Below, piece by piece: positions 1-9,355 of a DNA stretch of 64,000 nt (the first letter of the stretch is position 1; each line of letters opens with the position of its first letter). The position numbers and the translations under genes are program-made. Under the pieces are notes generated by a model. The model was not told the origin of the DNA. It searched no databases and was given only the letters and a program-made list of their open reading frames with translations. The stretch spans positions 124,001 through 188,000 of the forward strand of contig QCCG01000001.1 of the NCBI GenBank assembly GCA_003281335.1, given 5' to 3'. The stretch comes from Prochlorococcus sp. AG-347-K19. GTDB lineage: Bacteria; Cyanobacteriota; Cyanobacteriia; PCC-6307; Cyanobiaceae.

Positions 1-948
1 TGGGCTATTCCCAACATAATCGTAGAAGGCTAGTTTTTCTGGAATCGATGCATATGCCTCTGATTTAGTGGCACCATTATCTATAGCTGCTTGTACTCTT
101 CTATTAATTTCAGTTTTGAAATAGCCTGAGTCCCATTGATATCTGGTAGGACCAAAAAGCTCTACTGGGGTTGTTGCTGAACCGTACCACATTGTTCCTG
201 AAACAACGAAAGATACAAATAAGACAGCGGCTAGAGCACTAGCTAAGACTCCTTCGAGACTTCCAAGTTTTAGTGCTCTATAAAGTCTTTCTCCAGGTCT
301 ATTGGTGATGTGAAAAATACCTCCAATAATACCCATAAGACCTGCCGCAATATGATTCGCTACAATACCTCCAGGATTAAAAGGATTAAATCCTTCTACT
401 CCCCAGGAAGGAGCTACAGGTTCTACATGTCCAGTTAAGCCATAAGGGTCAGAAACCCAAATCCCTACATTTGCGCAATGAAAAGCTCCAAAACCAAAAC
501 AGGTTAGTCCTGCTAGAAGAAGGTGAATCCCGAAAATTCTTGGCAAATCGAGAGCAGGCTCACCAGTTCTTGAATCTTCCCACAAATCTAAGTCCCAGTA
601 GGTCCAGTGCCAAATAGAGGCCAACATCAAAAGACCACTAAATACTATGTGAGCTGCTGCAACCCCTTCGAAACTCCAGAATCCAGGATCAACTCCAGTA
701 GCACCTGTTATGTCCCATCCGTTCCAACTACTTGTGATACCCAGTCTTGCCATGAAAGGCATAACGTACATTCCCTGTCTCCACATTGGATTGAGAACAG
801 CATCAGAAGGATCAAAAATGGCTAATTCATAAAGAGCCATAGAACCGGCCCAGCCGGCTAATAATGCAGTATGCATAAGATGCACAGCAAGTAGTCGACC
901 TGGGTCATTAATAACTACTGTGTGAACTCGATACCAAGGCAATCCCAT
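1..948 (-). CDS. psbB: Photosystem II CP47 chlorophyll-binding core antenna protein (partial, 3' end outside window)
   Basis: CP47 is the chlorophyll a-binding inner antenna of photosystem II in the thylakoid membrane and passes excitation to the D1/D2 reaction centre. The minus-strand reading begins [10 protein letters not shown] at 948 and stays open for 316 codons to the window edge, where it reads DYVGNSP. It contains the expected His-rich membrane segments ([45 protein letters not shown]) and the start of the large lumenal loop. The full protein is usually a little over 500 residues, so the C-terminal third is missing because of the window, not truncation. Ferredoxin is divergent to it, separated by 222 bp. 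Confidence 0.97.
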   Translation of the reverse strand, partial: MGLPWYRVHTVVINDPGRLLAVHLMHTALLAGWAGSMALYELAIFDPSDAVLNPMWRQGMYVMPFMARLGITSSWNGWDITGATGVDPGFWSFEGVAAAHIVFSGLLMLASIWHWTYWDLDLWEDSRTGEPALDLPRIFGIHLLLAGLTCFGFGAFHCANVGIWVSDPYGLTGHVEPVAPSWGVEGFNPFNPGGIVANHIAAGLMGIIGGIFHITNRPGERLYRALKLGSLEGVLASALAAVLFVSFVVSGTMWYGSATTPVELFGPTRYQWDSGYFKTEINRRVQAAIDNGATKSEAYASIPEKLAFYDYVGNSP

Positions 949-1170
949 CGGTTAATTTCTAGTAACTATGCTGAATAAACAGCTAAACATCACGATAGTA
1001 AGGGTTTTTTAGTCTTTGAGGGATTTTTGTAAATAAATATATTTTCTAGCAAAAATTGGGCAGATCAATTAGCAGAACTGAGTTTATAAGGAATATTTGG
1101 CTAAAAACTGTTAATATTTTGGTCACAATTCTCAAAGTAAAACGCCAAAATAAGAGAAATAACTAAAAAA

Positions 1171-1533
1171 ATGGCAACTATCAGATTTATTCGTGAGGAT
1201 TTAGAGGTCCAATGCAATCCAGGTGAAAATTTAAGGGAACTTGTAATGAAAGAGAACTTACAGCTTTATGGATTAAAAGGTATTTTAGGAAATTGTGGAG
1301 GTGCAGGACAATGCAGTACTTGTTTTATTTCAGTTGAAGGAGGAAACAAAAATTCGTTGAGTCCTCTTACCTCTGTCGAAGAAGAAAAACTCAAAAATAG
1401 ACCAGAAAATTGGCGCCTTGCTTGCCAAACGTTAATAAAATCCTCTGCAGTAATTTTAACAAAACCACAGTCTCCCCCTTCAAATTTGGAAGAACTAAAA
1501 AAAATTAGTGAAAATAAAAAATTACCTCGCTAA
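1171..1533 (+). CDS. [2Fe-2S] ferredoxin
   Basis: This 120-residue protein is a small soluble electron carrier. Cys42, Cys48, Cys51 and Cys85 form the ligand set of a plant-type [2Fe-2S] cluster, within GNCGGAGQCSTC and RLACQT. The charged C-terminal tail (from about residue 100) is longer than in classic PetF, and the acidic FNR-contact surface of PetF is less obvious. It is therefore a ferredoxin-like protein rather than certainly the main photosynthetic ferredoxin. It sits between psbB (divergent) and psbM (same strand), the usual picocyanobacterial order. The ATG at 1171 is the only plausible start. Confidence 0.9.
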   Translation: MATIRFIREDLEVQCNPGENLRELVMKENLQLYGLKGILGNCGGAGQCSTCFISVEGGNKNSLSPLTSVEEEKLKNRPENWRLACQTLIKSSAVILTKPQSPPSNLEELKKISENKKLPR

Positions 1534-1637
1534 ATTGTTTAAGACTGTTAATCAGTTTATAAAATTTGTTTATTTTTCCACTTTATCAATAGTTATACGT
1601 TTATAGTCTTAATACCTAATAAAGAAACACCAATTAA

Positions 1638-1790
1638 ATGGAAACAACTAACTTTGGATTCGTAGCTAGTCTTTTATTTGTAGGGGTGCCAACAATATTC
1701 CTCATAGGTTTATTTATTTCTACACAAGATGGAGAAAAATCAAGCTTCTACTCTGACTCTAGTAAGGGTAGGCTTGGACCAAAACGCTAA
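1638..1790 (+). CDS. psbM: Photosystem II small subunit PsbM
   Basis: A 50-residue single-span thylakoid protein beginning METTNFGFVASLLF. PsbM lies at the monomer-monomer interface of the PSII dimer. One hydrophobic helix covers about residues 8-27, followed by a polar stromal tail ending GRLGPKR. Position just downstream of ferredoxin and 11 bp before prmC, and the family-typical helix with FLIGLFISTQ, support the name. The tail is longer than in many cyanobacteria, as is usual in marine picocyanobacteria. Confidence 0.88.
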   Translation: METTNFGFVASLLFVGVPTIFLIGLFISTQDGEKSSFYSDSSKGRLGPKR

Positions 1791-1801
1791 TACTTTAATA
1801 A

Positions 1802-2671
1802 ATGCTTTGCGTTTCTGGAAAAGATTTTTTATTTTGGAAAAAAAAGCAACTTTCTAAAGGGGGAGATCAACAATCTCTTGCTGTTTTACTCGATTGTGTA
1901 GGCGGCATAACAATTAGTGACTTAAACTTGATAAGTATAAATCCTAAGGAAAATCTACACTTAAAAAATAATTTAGAATTTTTAGAATCTGTTTGGGACG
2001 ATCATTTACTAAAATCTTGCCCAATCCAATACCTTTGCGGAACAACTTTTTGGAGAGACTTAGAATTAAAAGTTTCAAACAAAGTACTTATTCCCAGATC
2101 AGAGACAGAGCTCATAATAGATATTGTCTTCAATATTTTTCGAGGCAAGTCAGATAAATTTTTTTTTGCTGAATTAGGAACTGGATCAGGCGCTATAAGT
2201 ATTGCTTTGTCATTGGCTTATCCATTTAGCGAAGGAGTAGCAACTGATATAAATCATGACATATTAGAAATAGCCTCTAAAAATTATATAAATTCTTCAA
2301 AACAAACAAATTTGAAATTTTATTGTGGAAATTGGTGGTCACCTCTCGAAAATTTTAAAGGAAAATTAGACCTCGCTATTTCAAACCCGCCATATATTCC
2401 TAAAGATACTTATGAAAAATTACCCAAAGAAGTTAAAAATTTCGAACCTAAAGTTGCCTTAGTAGGCGGTGAAGATGGTCTAAAACACATTAGGGAAATA
2501 ATACAAAGAGCACCATTATTTTTAAAAGAAAAGGGCTGGCTAATTTTAGAGAATCATTTTGATCAAGGCGAAAAAGTAAAACAACTTCTTATTGAAAATA
2601 AATTTACATCAATAGAAATTGTGAAAGATCTTTCAGGTATTGGTAGGTTTACTATTGGAAGATATAAATAA
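1802..2671 (+). CDS. prmC: Release factor glutamine methyltransferase PrmC (HemK)
   Basis: PrmC uses S-adenosylmethionine to methylate the Gln of the GGQ motif in peptide-chain release factors, raising termination efficiency. The 289-residue protein has the SAM motif ELGTGSGAISIALS and the diagnostic catalytic motif NPPYIP, followed by the family's FEPKVALVGGEDGL. Length fits the family. It starts 11 bp after psbM and is followed after 23 bp by the Sua5-type gene, so these translation-related genes are probably co-transcribed. Confidence 0.94.
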   Translation: MLCVSGKDFLFWKKKQLSKGGDQQSLAVLLDCVGGITISDLNLISINPKENLHLKNNLEFLESVWDDHLLKSCPIQYLCGTTFWRDLELKVSNKVLIPRSETELIIDIVFNIFRGKSDKFFFAELGTGSGAISIALSLAYPFSEGVATDINHDILEIASKNYINSSKQTNLKFYCGNWWSPLENFKGKLDLAISNPPYIPKDTYEKLPKEVKNFEPKVALVGGEDGLKHIREIIQRAPLFLKEKGWLILENHFDQGEKVKQLLIENKFTSIEIVKDLSGIGRFTIGRYK

Positions 2672-2694
2672 ATTATGACATGTTCATAATCTAA

Positions 2695-3276
2695 ATGAAT
2701 TTAGTAGATTGCAAATCCGCTTTGAAGACTCTTAAAAGTGGTTTACCTATAATCTTCCCAACTGACACATTACCTGCGATTGGTTGCTTGCCAAAATTTT
2801 CAAGTATTATTTATGATTATAAAAAAAGAGATAGAGATAAACCCTTAATTCTTATGGGATCAGAACATAAACAATTAATTGATTATGTTCACGAATCAGC
2901 TAAAAAAGATTACGAAAATATAGCTACAAAATATTGGCCTGGAGCTTTGACAATTGTTATTCCTGCTTCAGAAAGGGAGAATTCAATCCTCACAAGCAAA
3001 GATCTTACTATAGGTTTGAGGATTCCAAATTCAAATATGGCTCAATCTCTCATAAGAGAAACAGGTCCATTGTTAACTTCAAGTGCAAATATTTCAGGTT
3101 TTAAAGGATCAATTACAGTTGAAGGTATTTCTCAACACTTCCCTTCAGTAAAAATTTTAAGCCCTATCCCCTGGGAAAAAAGTAGTGGAAAAGCTAGTAC
3201 TATCATATTCTGGAAGAAAAGTAGGGAATGGAAGTTGATTAGAGAAGGAGAAGTATTAGTTAGAGAATTATATTAA
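2695..3276 (+). CDS. Sua5/YciO/YrdC-type threonylcarbamoyl-AMP synthase
   Basis: Family members make threonylcarbamoyl-adenylate from Thr, bicarbonate and ATP for the t6A37 modification of ANN-decoding tRNAs. The 193 residues cover a single YrdC domain with the nucleotide-binding signature KKRDRDKPLI, followed by WPGALTIVIPA and LLTSSANISG. There is no C-terminal Sua5 domain, so it is TsaC-like in size. Its stop codon overlaps the ATG of the next small membrane protein (TAATG), indicating translational coupling. Confidence 0.9.
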   Translation: MNLVDCKSALKTLKSGLPIIFPTDTLPAIGCLPKFSSIIYDYKKRDRDKPLILMGSEHKQLIDYVHESAKKDYENIATKYWPGALTIVIPASERENSILTSKDLTIGLRIPNSNMAQSLIRETGPLLTSSANISGFKGSITVEGISQHFPSVKILSPIPWEKSSGKASTIIFWKKSREWKLIREGEVLVRELY

Positions 3277-3443
3277 TGTTTTTATTATTATTTTTTGTTT
3301 TATTAATTCAATTTTTTAATTATTGGATGTTTGAACCTCTCGCATCTTTTTTAGAGTATCTTCTCGAAATAAGATTATTTCCTGTCATTGCTCTGCTAGG
3401 TTTGATCTTTTTATTTTCAGCAAAGAATATAGAAGAGAATTAA
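3276..3443 (+). CDS. Small membrane protein, 55 residues
   Basis: The ATG overlaps the stop of the Sua5-type gene by one base (TAATG). The product begins MFLLLFFVLLIQFF and is almost wholly hydrophobic, with two likely membrane spans (about 1-20 and 32-48) and a short polar end KNIEEN. I do not recognise a family. Coupling to the upstream gene and an open frame through very AT-rich DNA support it as real. Confidence 0.55.
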   Translation: MFLLLFFVLLIQFFNYWMFEPLASFLEYLLEIRLFPVIALLGLIFLFSAKNIEEN

Positions 3444-3454
3444 ATAATTCAAAA

Positions 3455-3526
3455 TGCCGGCTAACAGATTTGAACTGATGACCTTCGCTTTACAAAAGCG
3501 CTGCTCTACCGCTGAGCTAAGCCGGC
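3455..3526 (-). tRNA. tRNA-Thr(TGT)
   Basis: The minus-strand 72 nt fold as a complete cloverleaf. The acceptor GCCGGCT pairs with AGCCGGC plus discriminator A, the D arm holds AGCTCAGCGGTAGAGC, and the anticodon arm CGCTT-TTGTAAA-GCG gives anticodon TGT. The T loop is TTCAAAT. CCA is not encoded. It lies between convergent genes (the small membrane protein and minE). Confidence 0.97.
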
Positions 3527-3591
3527 AATCTCTTCATCTTACAATTAGGGAGGGTCAATTATTAGTATTTTTTTAGCTTTTTTTAAATTTA

Positions 3592-3927
3592 TTACTTTTT
3601 GATATCTTTGTTAGCTTTATCAGTTTTATCAGTTTTTTTGAATTTTATTTCTCCTGAAATAGTTCTTTTGATTGGTAAATTGGCGACTAATGCAGTCATT
3701 CTATCCTCAGTCTCTAAACTTACTGCTACTTCCTCAAAATCAATTTCAACATATTTAGCAACAACATCAAGAATCTCTTTCCTCATTTTATCTAAAAGAT
3801 CAGTTGTTAAGGAACTCATATCAACTCGGTCATGAGCAAGTACAAGTTGTAATCTTTCTCTAGCTGTATTAGCACTAGACGTCTCTCTGCCTAGTAATTT
3901 ATTTATAAGATCTCTGAGAGTCATCAT
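3592..3927 (-). CDS. minE: Cell division topological specificity factor MinE
   Basis: MinE stimulates MinD ATPase and drives the oscillation that confines MinCD inhibition to the poles, placing the FtsZ ring at mid-cell. The 111 residues have the N-terminal amphipathic segment ([10 protein letters not shown]), the MinD-contact stretch [13 protein letters not shown] and the topological domain. A Lys-rich tail at the C-terminus ([15 protein letters not shown]) is longer than in many bacteria. The gene begins 1 bp after minD, so it is the last gene of the minCDE cluster. Confidence 0.96.
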   Translation of the reverse strand: MMTLRDLINKLLGRETSSANTARERLQLVLAHDRVDMSSLTTDLLDKMRKEILDVVAKYVEIDFEEVAVSLETEDRMTALVANLPIKRTISGEIKFKKTDKTDKANKDIKK

Positions 3928-3928
3928 T

Positions 3929-4744
3929 TTAAAAAACCTTTGTTTGCATTAATCTCATAAATTTATCTTTAAGACTTTTGCCTTCTTTTTTAAGATCGAT
4001 AATTGGTACATCTTTATTTGTAAGTCTTTGAGAAACATTCAAATAACATTTCTTTGCGGGTGATCTACCATCTGAAAGAGTCAGTGGTTCTCCTCTATTT
4101 GTGCTTATTATTACCTGTTCATCTTCTAAAACAATACCTAATAAAGGCAAAGAAAGAATTCCTTGAACATCTTCGATGGATAACATTTCTTGACTAGCCA
4201 TCATGTTAGGGCGAACTCTGTTGATTACAAGTTGGATAGGCTCAATATCTGAAGTATTAAGAATCCCTATTACTCTATCCGCATCTCGCACTGCAGATAA
4301 TTCTGGGTTAGTAACAACAATAGCTTCTTTACAGGCTGCAAGAGCATTTTTAAAGCCATCTTCTACGCCAGCAGGACAATCTACTAAGACAAAATCAAAG
4401 TTCTCACTGAGTAGCTCACTAATTTTTTTCATATCTTCGGGCTTCATCCAATCCAACATCCTTGGATCTCCAGCAGGTAGAAGAGCGAGATTAGGTTCCT
4501 TTTTATGTCTAACCAATGCTTGGTCAAGACGACAATTCTTGTCTAGAACATCTTGAGCAGTATAAATGATGCGGTTTTCTAATCCTAGAAGTAGATCTAA
4601 ATTTCTTAAGCCAAAATCAGCATCTAATACAGCAGTTGTTGCTCCGCTGTTAGCAAGTGCTATGCCTAGGTTTGCAGTTAAAGTTGTTTTACCAACCCCT
4701 CCTTTGCCTGAACAAATTAATATTGTGCGAGTATTTTTCCCCAC
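3929..4744 (-). CDS. minD: Septum site-determining ATPase MinD
   Basis: MinD is a ParA-type ATPase that binds the membrane in its ATP dimer form, recruits MinC and is released by MinE. Of its 271 residues, 13-21 form the deviant Walker [20 protein letters not shown] is the A' region and VDCPAG is Walker B. The C-terminal amphipathic helix (LKDKFMRLM) matches the membrane-targeting sequence. It lies 111 bp after minC and 1 bp before minE. Confidence 0.97.
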   Translation of the reverse strand: MGKNTRTILICSGKGGVGKTTLTANLGIALANSGATTAVLDADFGLRNLDLLLGLENRIIYTAQDVLDKNCRLDQALVRHKKEPNLALLPAGDPRMLDWMKPEDMKKISELLSENFDFVLVDCPAGVEDGFKNALAACKEAIVVTNPELSAVRDADRVIGILNTSDIEPIQLVINRVRPNMMASQEMLSIEDVQGILSLPLLGIVLEDEQVIISTNRGEPLTLSDGRSPAKKCYLNVSQRLTNKDVPIIDLKKEGKSLKDKFMRLMQTKVF

Positions 4745-4855
4745 GATTTTTAGGATTTTACAAATGATAAAGCCACTTGTAGAAAGTTAAATATTTTAAA
4801 GATTAAGTAATTCTTAAATTTGTCTAGTTTGAATTAATTTATTGCAAATTATTGA

Positions 4856-5518
4856 TTAATTTTTATTTTCTATTAGGTGTGGTTTGATAATTATCGTTTG
4901 TTTATCTATTACTGCAATTTCTGGATAACAATTTTTGGGTTTATCCTTTGGTCCTACAGCTATCACATCCGCAATTCTTAACTGTAAAGGGTTTAGATAA
5001 AGTGATGCAATAGATGCATTTTTATTTCCGCTTTTCCCTGCGAATGCGATCCCTAGTAATTTGCCCCAAACGTAAATGTTTTTCTTAGCGGAAACTATTG
5101 CTCCTGGATTAACATCTCCAATAATACATAGGTTTCCGTTTGAAGATATTCTTTCACCCGATCGTACTGTTCCTTTGTGAAGAATATCATCATTCTTTTT
5201 TGAATTGAATAATAGTAATTGATTTTTAATATCTTGATCTTTTATGAAAGCTGAATCTATTTTTAAGGACTTTCCGCTTATTATTGTATCTCTATTATTT
5301 GAGTAAATGCATAAGGAACAAATATTAATTTTGTCAAAATGATTTTTTAATTTTAATAATTGATGAGAACTTATTGACTCATTGGCTGCGAAAATTTTTG
5401 CTTCTAAAGGTTCCTTGATGGATGAAAATCTTTTGAAAGTTTCATGGAGATTATCTAAATCTAACAAAGAAAAAATTTCTAAATATTTACTTTTACTGTT
5501 TTTTAAAACGATTTCCAT
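4856..5518 (-). CDS. minC: Septum site-determining protein MinC
   Basis: MinC blocks FtsZ polymerisation when recruited to the membrane by MinD. The 220-residue product has a weakly conserved N-terminal half and a C-terminal beta-helix domain. The latter is recognisable from TVRSGERISSNGNLCIIGDVNPGA, split here as TVRSGERISSNG and GDVNPGA, and from the MinD-binding stretch containing IYVWGKLLGIAFAG. It is followed by minD and minE and starts 10 bp after the HD-domain gene ends, so one operon is likely. Confidence 0.93.
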   Translation of the reverse strand: MEIVLKNSKSKYLEIFSLLDLDNLHETFKRFSSIKEPLEAKIFAANESISSHQLLKLKNHFDKINICSLCIYSNNRDTIISGKSLKIDSAFIKDQDIKNQLLLFNSKKNDDILHKGTVRSGERISSNGNLCIIGDVNPGAIVSAKKNIYVWGKLLGIAFAGKSGNKNASIASLYLNPLQLRIADVIAVGPKDKPKNCYPEIAVIDKQTIIIKPHLIENKN

Positions 5519-5528
5519 TGAATTAAAT

Positions 5529-6809
5529 CTAGGAATTGTTTTTTATTAATGAAATTTCATTTTTAATTTCATTTTTGATTATGTCTGGATAAATAATAAA
5601 AGAGCTTTCATCGGATCTCATTAAAGTTTTTATTAATGCGGAACTATTTTCTAGTGCGCTTTGATAGTTGCCGTCCCATATTTTTAAAGCATTATTAGAT
5701 TCAAAACCTTTAAAAGACCTTTCCTTAATCCCGCAAAATATTTCTGAATCATAACCATTTTTTTTGCATAATTTTGTGGCAAATGCAAGGATTTTTAATC
5801 TATTAATCCTACTTAAAAAACTTATGTCTGATGCCTTTAATAAATCCCTGTCTATAAACATTTTACATAGTGTAGAAAGTGGTTCAAAAGATTCATCTTT
5901 CCATCTAATCAAATGATAATAAAAGGTTACATCATCATTTTTTATGAAATCATCAAAATCAACCTTTGATGGTGAAAAAATCCATTTATGTAGAGAATTA
6001 TCTAACCAAATATTCTTTTCATAATTATGTTTTATTGTGTCTAATATTTTTCCCAGAATCCATGTTGATATTTCGTTTATCCTGTGATTGTAGATTGTTC
6101 TATACATCAAGTTTCTAAGTACAAGGAAATGCTCAATAGCGATCACTCCTTTTGGTTTGATTCCGATATTTCCATCAGGTAAAAAGGTAAGAGCTGAAAT
6201 TATTCTCTCTAAATCTACTAAGCCATAATTTGTCCCTGTGTTGTAACTATCGCGTAAAAGATAATCAAGACGATCGCAATCTATCTCACTACTTATCAAT
6301 GTTCTTAAAGGTTTAGAAAATAGTTGTTTTGATTGAAATAATTCACTAATTTTTCTGGGTAATTCGTCGTCATACTTTTTGAGGATTGAATTTATTGGAG
6401 AATAATTTTTAACTAAGTTTTCAGACCATTGTTCGTGATCATGCATGAATATTGTTTCACTGGTATGGCTTAAAGGTCCATGACCTAAATCATGCAGTAG
6501 AGCTGCTCCATAAAGAACAAATTTATTTTCACTAAAAGAAGATTTACTTTCAATTAATCTCTTATAAATTTTTCTAGCTATACAAAAAACACCAATTGAG
6601 TGAGTAAATCTACTCGATTCTGCACCATGAAAAAGTAATGATGCTGCTCCAAGTTGTTTTATTCTTCTTAGTCTTTGAAAAGCAACTGTATCAATTAATT
6701 CCATAATCATTAATTCTTCTGGCTTCCCTGCATCAAATACTATTTCTTTATGAATTGGGTCATGAAAAATTCTTTTTATACTCATATTTTTAGGATTTTT
6801 TATTTTCAA
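5529..6809 (-). CDS. HD-domain phosphohydrolase (dNTP triphosphohydrolase-like)
   Basis: The 426-residue protein has the metal-binding HD signature: His70 in SSRFTHSIG, His106-Asp107 in LLHDLGHGPLSH, and a later Asp in SSEIDCDRLDYLLRD. This pattern is typical of dGTPase/SAMHD1-like proteins that remove triphosphate from dNTPs, although the substrate here is unknown. The first family-like residues are IFHDPIH, so Met9 (at 6785) is an equally good start. It lies 3 bp after ctpA and 10 bp before minC, suggesting a ctpA-HD-minCDE transcription unit. Confidence 0.88.
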   Translation of the reverse strand: MKIKNPKNMSIKRIFHDPIHKEIVFDAGKPEELMIMELIDTVAFQRLRRIKQLGAASLLFHGAESSRFTHSIGVFCIARKIYKRLIESKSSFSENKFVLYGAALLHDLGHGPLSHTSETIFMHDHEQWSENLVKNYSPINSILKKYDDELPRKISELFQSKQLFSKPLRTLISSEIDCDRLDYLLRDSYNTGTNYGLVDLERIISALTFLPDGNIGIKPKGVIAIEHFLVLRNLMYRTIYNHRINEISTWILGKILDTIKHNYEKNIWLDNSLHKWIFSPSKVDFDDFIKNDDVTFYYHLIRWKDESFEPLSTLCKMFIDRDLLKASDISFLSRINRLKILAFATKLCKKNGYDSEIFCGIKERSFKGFESNNALKIWDGNYQSALENSSALIKTLMRSDESSFIIYPDIIKNEIKNEISLIKNNS

Positions 6810-6812
6810 TCT

Positions 6813-8129
6813 TTAGCCATTTGAAGATTTAATTTCTTCATTGTTTAATTCAATTGTTTGAAATGGAACTTCATCTTTTTCTAGTAGAGACCCCAAAAAT
6901 AATTCCGCATTCCTCACCCATTTATCTTCAGTACTTCCAAAATCACTTGCATCCGGTAGATCAAGTAATTTGTCTGGTGTTATTCCTTGGCCTTGAATAT
7001 TATTACCATCTGGTGTTAAGTAACTAGCCACTGTTATGGCAATACCACTATCTTCTCCCAAACTTTTTAGGGATTGAATTAAACCCTTACCATAAGTTTG
7101 TTCTCCCATAAGAATTGACCTCTCATTATCTTGTAAAGAACCAGCAAGTATTTCACTGGCACTTGCAGTGCCTTTATTTACTAAAGTCACCATTGGTCCA
7201 TCAAAAGATGTCTCTTTTTGAGAAATAATTGCATCTTTAATTCCATTTCTATCTTTTGTCTCGACTACCGGTTTATCACTCAATAATGAGTCTGCAACTG
7301 CAATACCTGAGCTTACTAGACCTCCTGCATTATTTCTAAGATCCAAGATTAAGCCCTCAACCTCTTTCTCTTTTAACTCTTGAAGAGCCTCTTCAACTTT
7401 TTTGGGTACGCTTTCGCTGAATTGAGTTATCCTTAAATATCCTATTGTGTGAGAATCGTCTCTTAATCTTTTTGTTCTAACTGGTCTGAGATCTACTGAT
7501 CTTCTCTCTAAATCGACTTCCCTAATTTCTCCTGACTCCGTAGATAATTCAACTAAAACTTTTGTCCCTGATTCACCTCTTAACTTAGAGGCGGTACTTG
7601 CAAGCCCTAATTTTTCTGATGAGATTCCATCCACTGTCTCGATAATGTCTCCGCTTACTATTCCAGCTTCTTCAGCTGGCGACCCCCCAAGAGTAGAAAT
7701 AACTTTAACTTTATTGTTATCATCTTCACCTAATTGAAGCCCAACACCATTAATTTCACTCCCAAAATTACTTGATTTAAGTAGCTCATAATCTTTGGGG
7801 CGTAAAACTCTCGTGTAGGGATCTTCTAGAGGTCTTAACATGTCTTCAATTGAGGAATAAGCCTCTTCACTTGTTTCAATTTGTTTCTGTAACGTTTTTT
7901 GTCTAATTCTTTTCCATTGGATTTCATCAAACTTTTCTGGATCATAAAAACCTTCGTTTACCAAGGTCCAAGCGTCAAGTACTAATTGCCTGCTATCACT
8001 GAGAGCATCCACTCTTTCCATCAACAAAAGATTGATAGAAAAAACGATGATCATTGATGCAGTGATCAAAGTTTTGAATGTTAAAAGTTTGTTAAAAGAT
8101 GAATTCATTGGGTTAAGTGTTAACACCAA
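6813..8129 (-). CDS. ctpA: Carboxyl-terminal processing protease (D1 processing, CtpA-type)
   Basis: CtpA removes the C-terminal extension of precursor D1 in the thylakoid lumen so that the PSII manganese cluster can assemble. The 438-residue protein has an N-terminal signal or anchor (about 17-37), a PDZ domain around 110-195 ([22 protein letters not shown]) and an S41 peptidase domain. The catalytic dyad fits Ser323 (GTASASE) and Lys348 (QTYGKGL), with the family's 25-residue spacing. Met8 is an alternative start. It is divergent from petB, with only about 50 bp between them. Confidence 0.94.
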   Translation of the reverse strand: MVLTLNPMNSSFNKLLTFKTLITASMIIVFSINLLLMERVDALSDSRQLVLDAWTLVNEGFYDPEKFDEIQWKRIRQKTLQKQIETSEEAYSSIEDMLRPLEDPYTRVLRPKDYELLKSSNFGSEINGVGLQLGEDDNNKVKVISTLGGSPAEEAGIVSGDIIETVDGISSEKLGLASTASKLRGESGTKVLVELSTESGEIREVDLERRSVDLRPVRTKRLRDDSHTIGYLRITQFSESVPKKVEEALQELKEKEVEGLILDLRNNAGGLVSSGIAVADSLLSDKPVVETKDRNGIKDAIISQKETSFDGPMVTLVNKGTASASEILAGSLQDNERSILMGEQTYGKGLIQSLKSLGEDSGIAITVASYLTPDGNNIQGQGITPDKLLDLPDASDFGSTEDKWVRNAELFLGSLLEKDEVPFQTIELNNEEIKSSNG

Positions 8130-8179
8130 GTATAAGAATTTTAAGTAAGCTCTTTATATCAAAGCTAATTTTTTTTTGG

Positions 8180-8836
8180 ATGGCGAATTCTTCATCTGTT
8201 TATGACTGGTTTCAAGAAAGACTTGAAATCCAAGACATAACTGACGACGTAACTTCCAAGTACGTACCCCCTCACGTAAATATTTTTTATTGTTTAGGAG
8301 GCATAACTTTAGTATGCTTCCTAATTCAATTTGCAACAGGTTTTGCAATGACTTTTTACTATAAGCCAACAGTTACACAAGCTTATAGCTCAGTCAGTTA
8401 TTTAATGACCGATGTAAGTTTTGGATGGTTAATAAGATCTGTGCATAGATGGAGTGCCTCAATGATGGTATTGATGTTAATCCTTCATGTCTTTAGGGTT
8501 TATCTAACTGGAGGATTTAAGAGGCCAAGAGAATTAACTTGGGTTACAGGTGTTGTGATGGCAGTTATAACAGTCGCTTTTGGTGTGACTGGATACTCCC
8601 TACCATGGGATCAGGTGGGTTATTGGGCAGTTAAGATTGTTTCAGGTGTTCCTGCTGCAATACCAGTAATAGGGGACTTTATGGTTGAACTACTTAGAGG
8701 TGGAGAAAGTGTTGGTCAATCCACTTTAACCAGATTTTATAGTCTTCATACTTTTGTATTGCCATGGTCATTAGCAGTTTTCATGTTGATGCACTTTTTA
8801 ATGATTCGTAAACAGGGTATTTCAGGTCCTTTATAA
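8180..8836 (+). CDS. petB: Cytochrome b6
   Basis: Cytochrome b6 is the di-heme membrane subunit of the cytochrome b6f complex, which oxidises plastoquinol between the two photosystems. I chose the start at 8180 ([10 protein letters not shown], 218 residues) because the longer in-frame reading from 8117 adds residues unlike the family. Heme b ligands His89/His103 and His190/His205 are present with 14- and 15-residue spacing. Cys38, which binds the extra heme c, is in FYCLGG. Four transmembrane helices are evident. petD follows after 34 bp. Confidence 0.97.
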   Translation: MANSSSVYDWFQERLEIQDITDDVTSKYVPPHVNIFYCLGGITLVCFLIQFATGFAMTFYYKPTVTQAYSSVSYLMTDVSFGWLIRSVHRWSASMMVLMLILHVFRVYLTGGFKRPRELTWVTGVVMAVITVAFGVTGYSLPWDQVGYWAVKIVSGVPAAIPVIGDFMVELLRGGESVGQSTLTRFYSLHTFVLPWSLAVFMLMHFLMIRKQGISGPL

Positions 8837-8870
8837 ACTCTTATACTTAAACCATTATTAGTTCTCCTAT

Positions 8871-9353
8871 ATGTCAACTTTAAAGAAACCAGATCTATCT
8901 GATCCAAAATTGAGAGCAAAGTTAGCTAAAGGTATGGGCCATAATTATTATGGTGAACCAGCTTGGCCAAATGATTTACTATACATCTTCCCAGTAGTCA
9001 TCTTAGGAACTATTGCCTGTGTAGTTGGATTAGCAGTTCTTGATCCTGCAATGTTGGGAGACAAAGCTAATCCCTTCGCAACACCCCTTGAAATACTTCC
9101 TGAATGGTACCTTTACCCAGTTTTTCAAATACTTAGAGTTGTTCCTAATAAACTTTTAGGTATTGCACTTCAAACATTAATCCCAATTGGGTTAATGATT
9201 TTACCCTTTATCGAAAACGTTAATAAATTTTCTAATCCATTTAGAAGACCAATAGCAATGTCTGTTTTCTTATTCGGAACTTTTCTAACAATATACCTAG
9301 GTATTGGGGCATGCTTGCCAATTGATAAATCACTAACCTTAGGACTGTTTTAG
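8871..9353 (+). CDS. petD: Cytochrome b6f complex subunit IV
   Basis: A 160-residue, three-helix membrane subunit homologous to the C-terminal part of mitochondrial cytochrome b. It completes the quinol oxidation site of the b6f complex with its PEWY motif ([15 protein letters not shown]). It begins [12 protein letters not shown], as cyanobacterial PetD does, and follows petB in the usual petBD operon. It converges with the invertase gene, leaving only 2 bp between stop codons. Confidence 0.97.
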   Translation: MSTLKKPDLSDPKLRAKLAKGMGHNYYGEPAWPNDLLYIFPVVILGTIACVVGLAVLDPAMLGDKANPFATPLEILPEWYLYPVFQILRVVPNKLLGIALQTLIPIGLMILPFIENVNKFSNPFRRPIAMSVFLFGTFLTIYLGIGACLPIDKSLTLGLF

Positions 9354-9355
9354 AC

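Noticed and set aside
8117..8179. N-terminal extension of cytochrome b6 from the ATG at 8117.
   Set aside because: The added 21 residues are unlike PetB and overlap the ctpA start region; the ATG at 8180 gives the standard protein.
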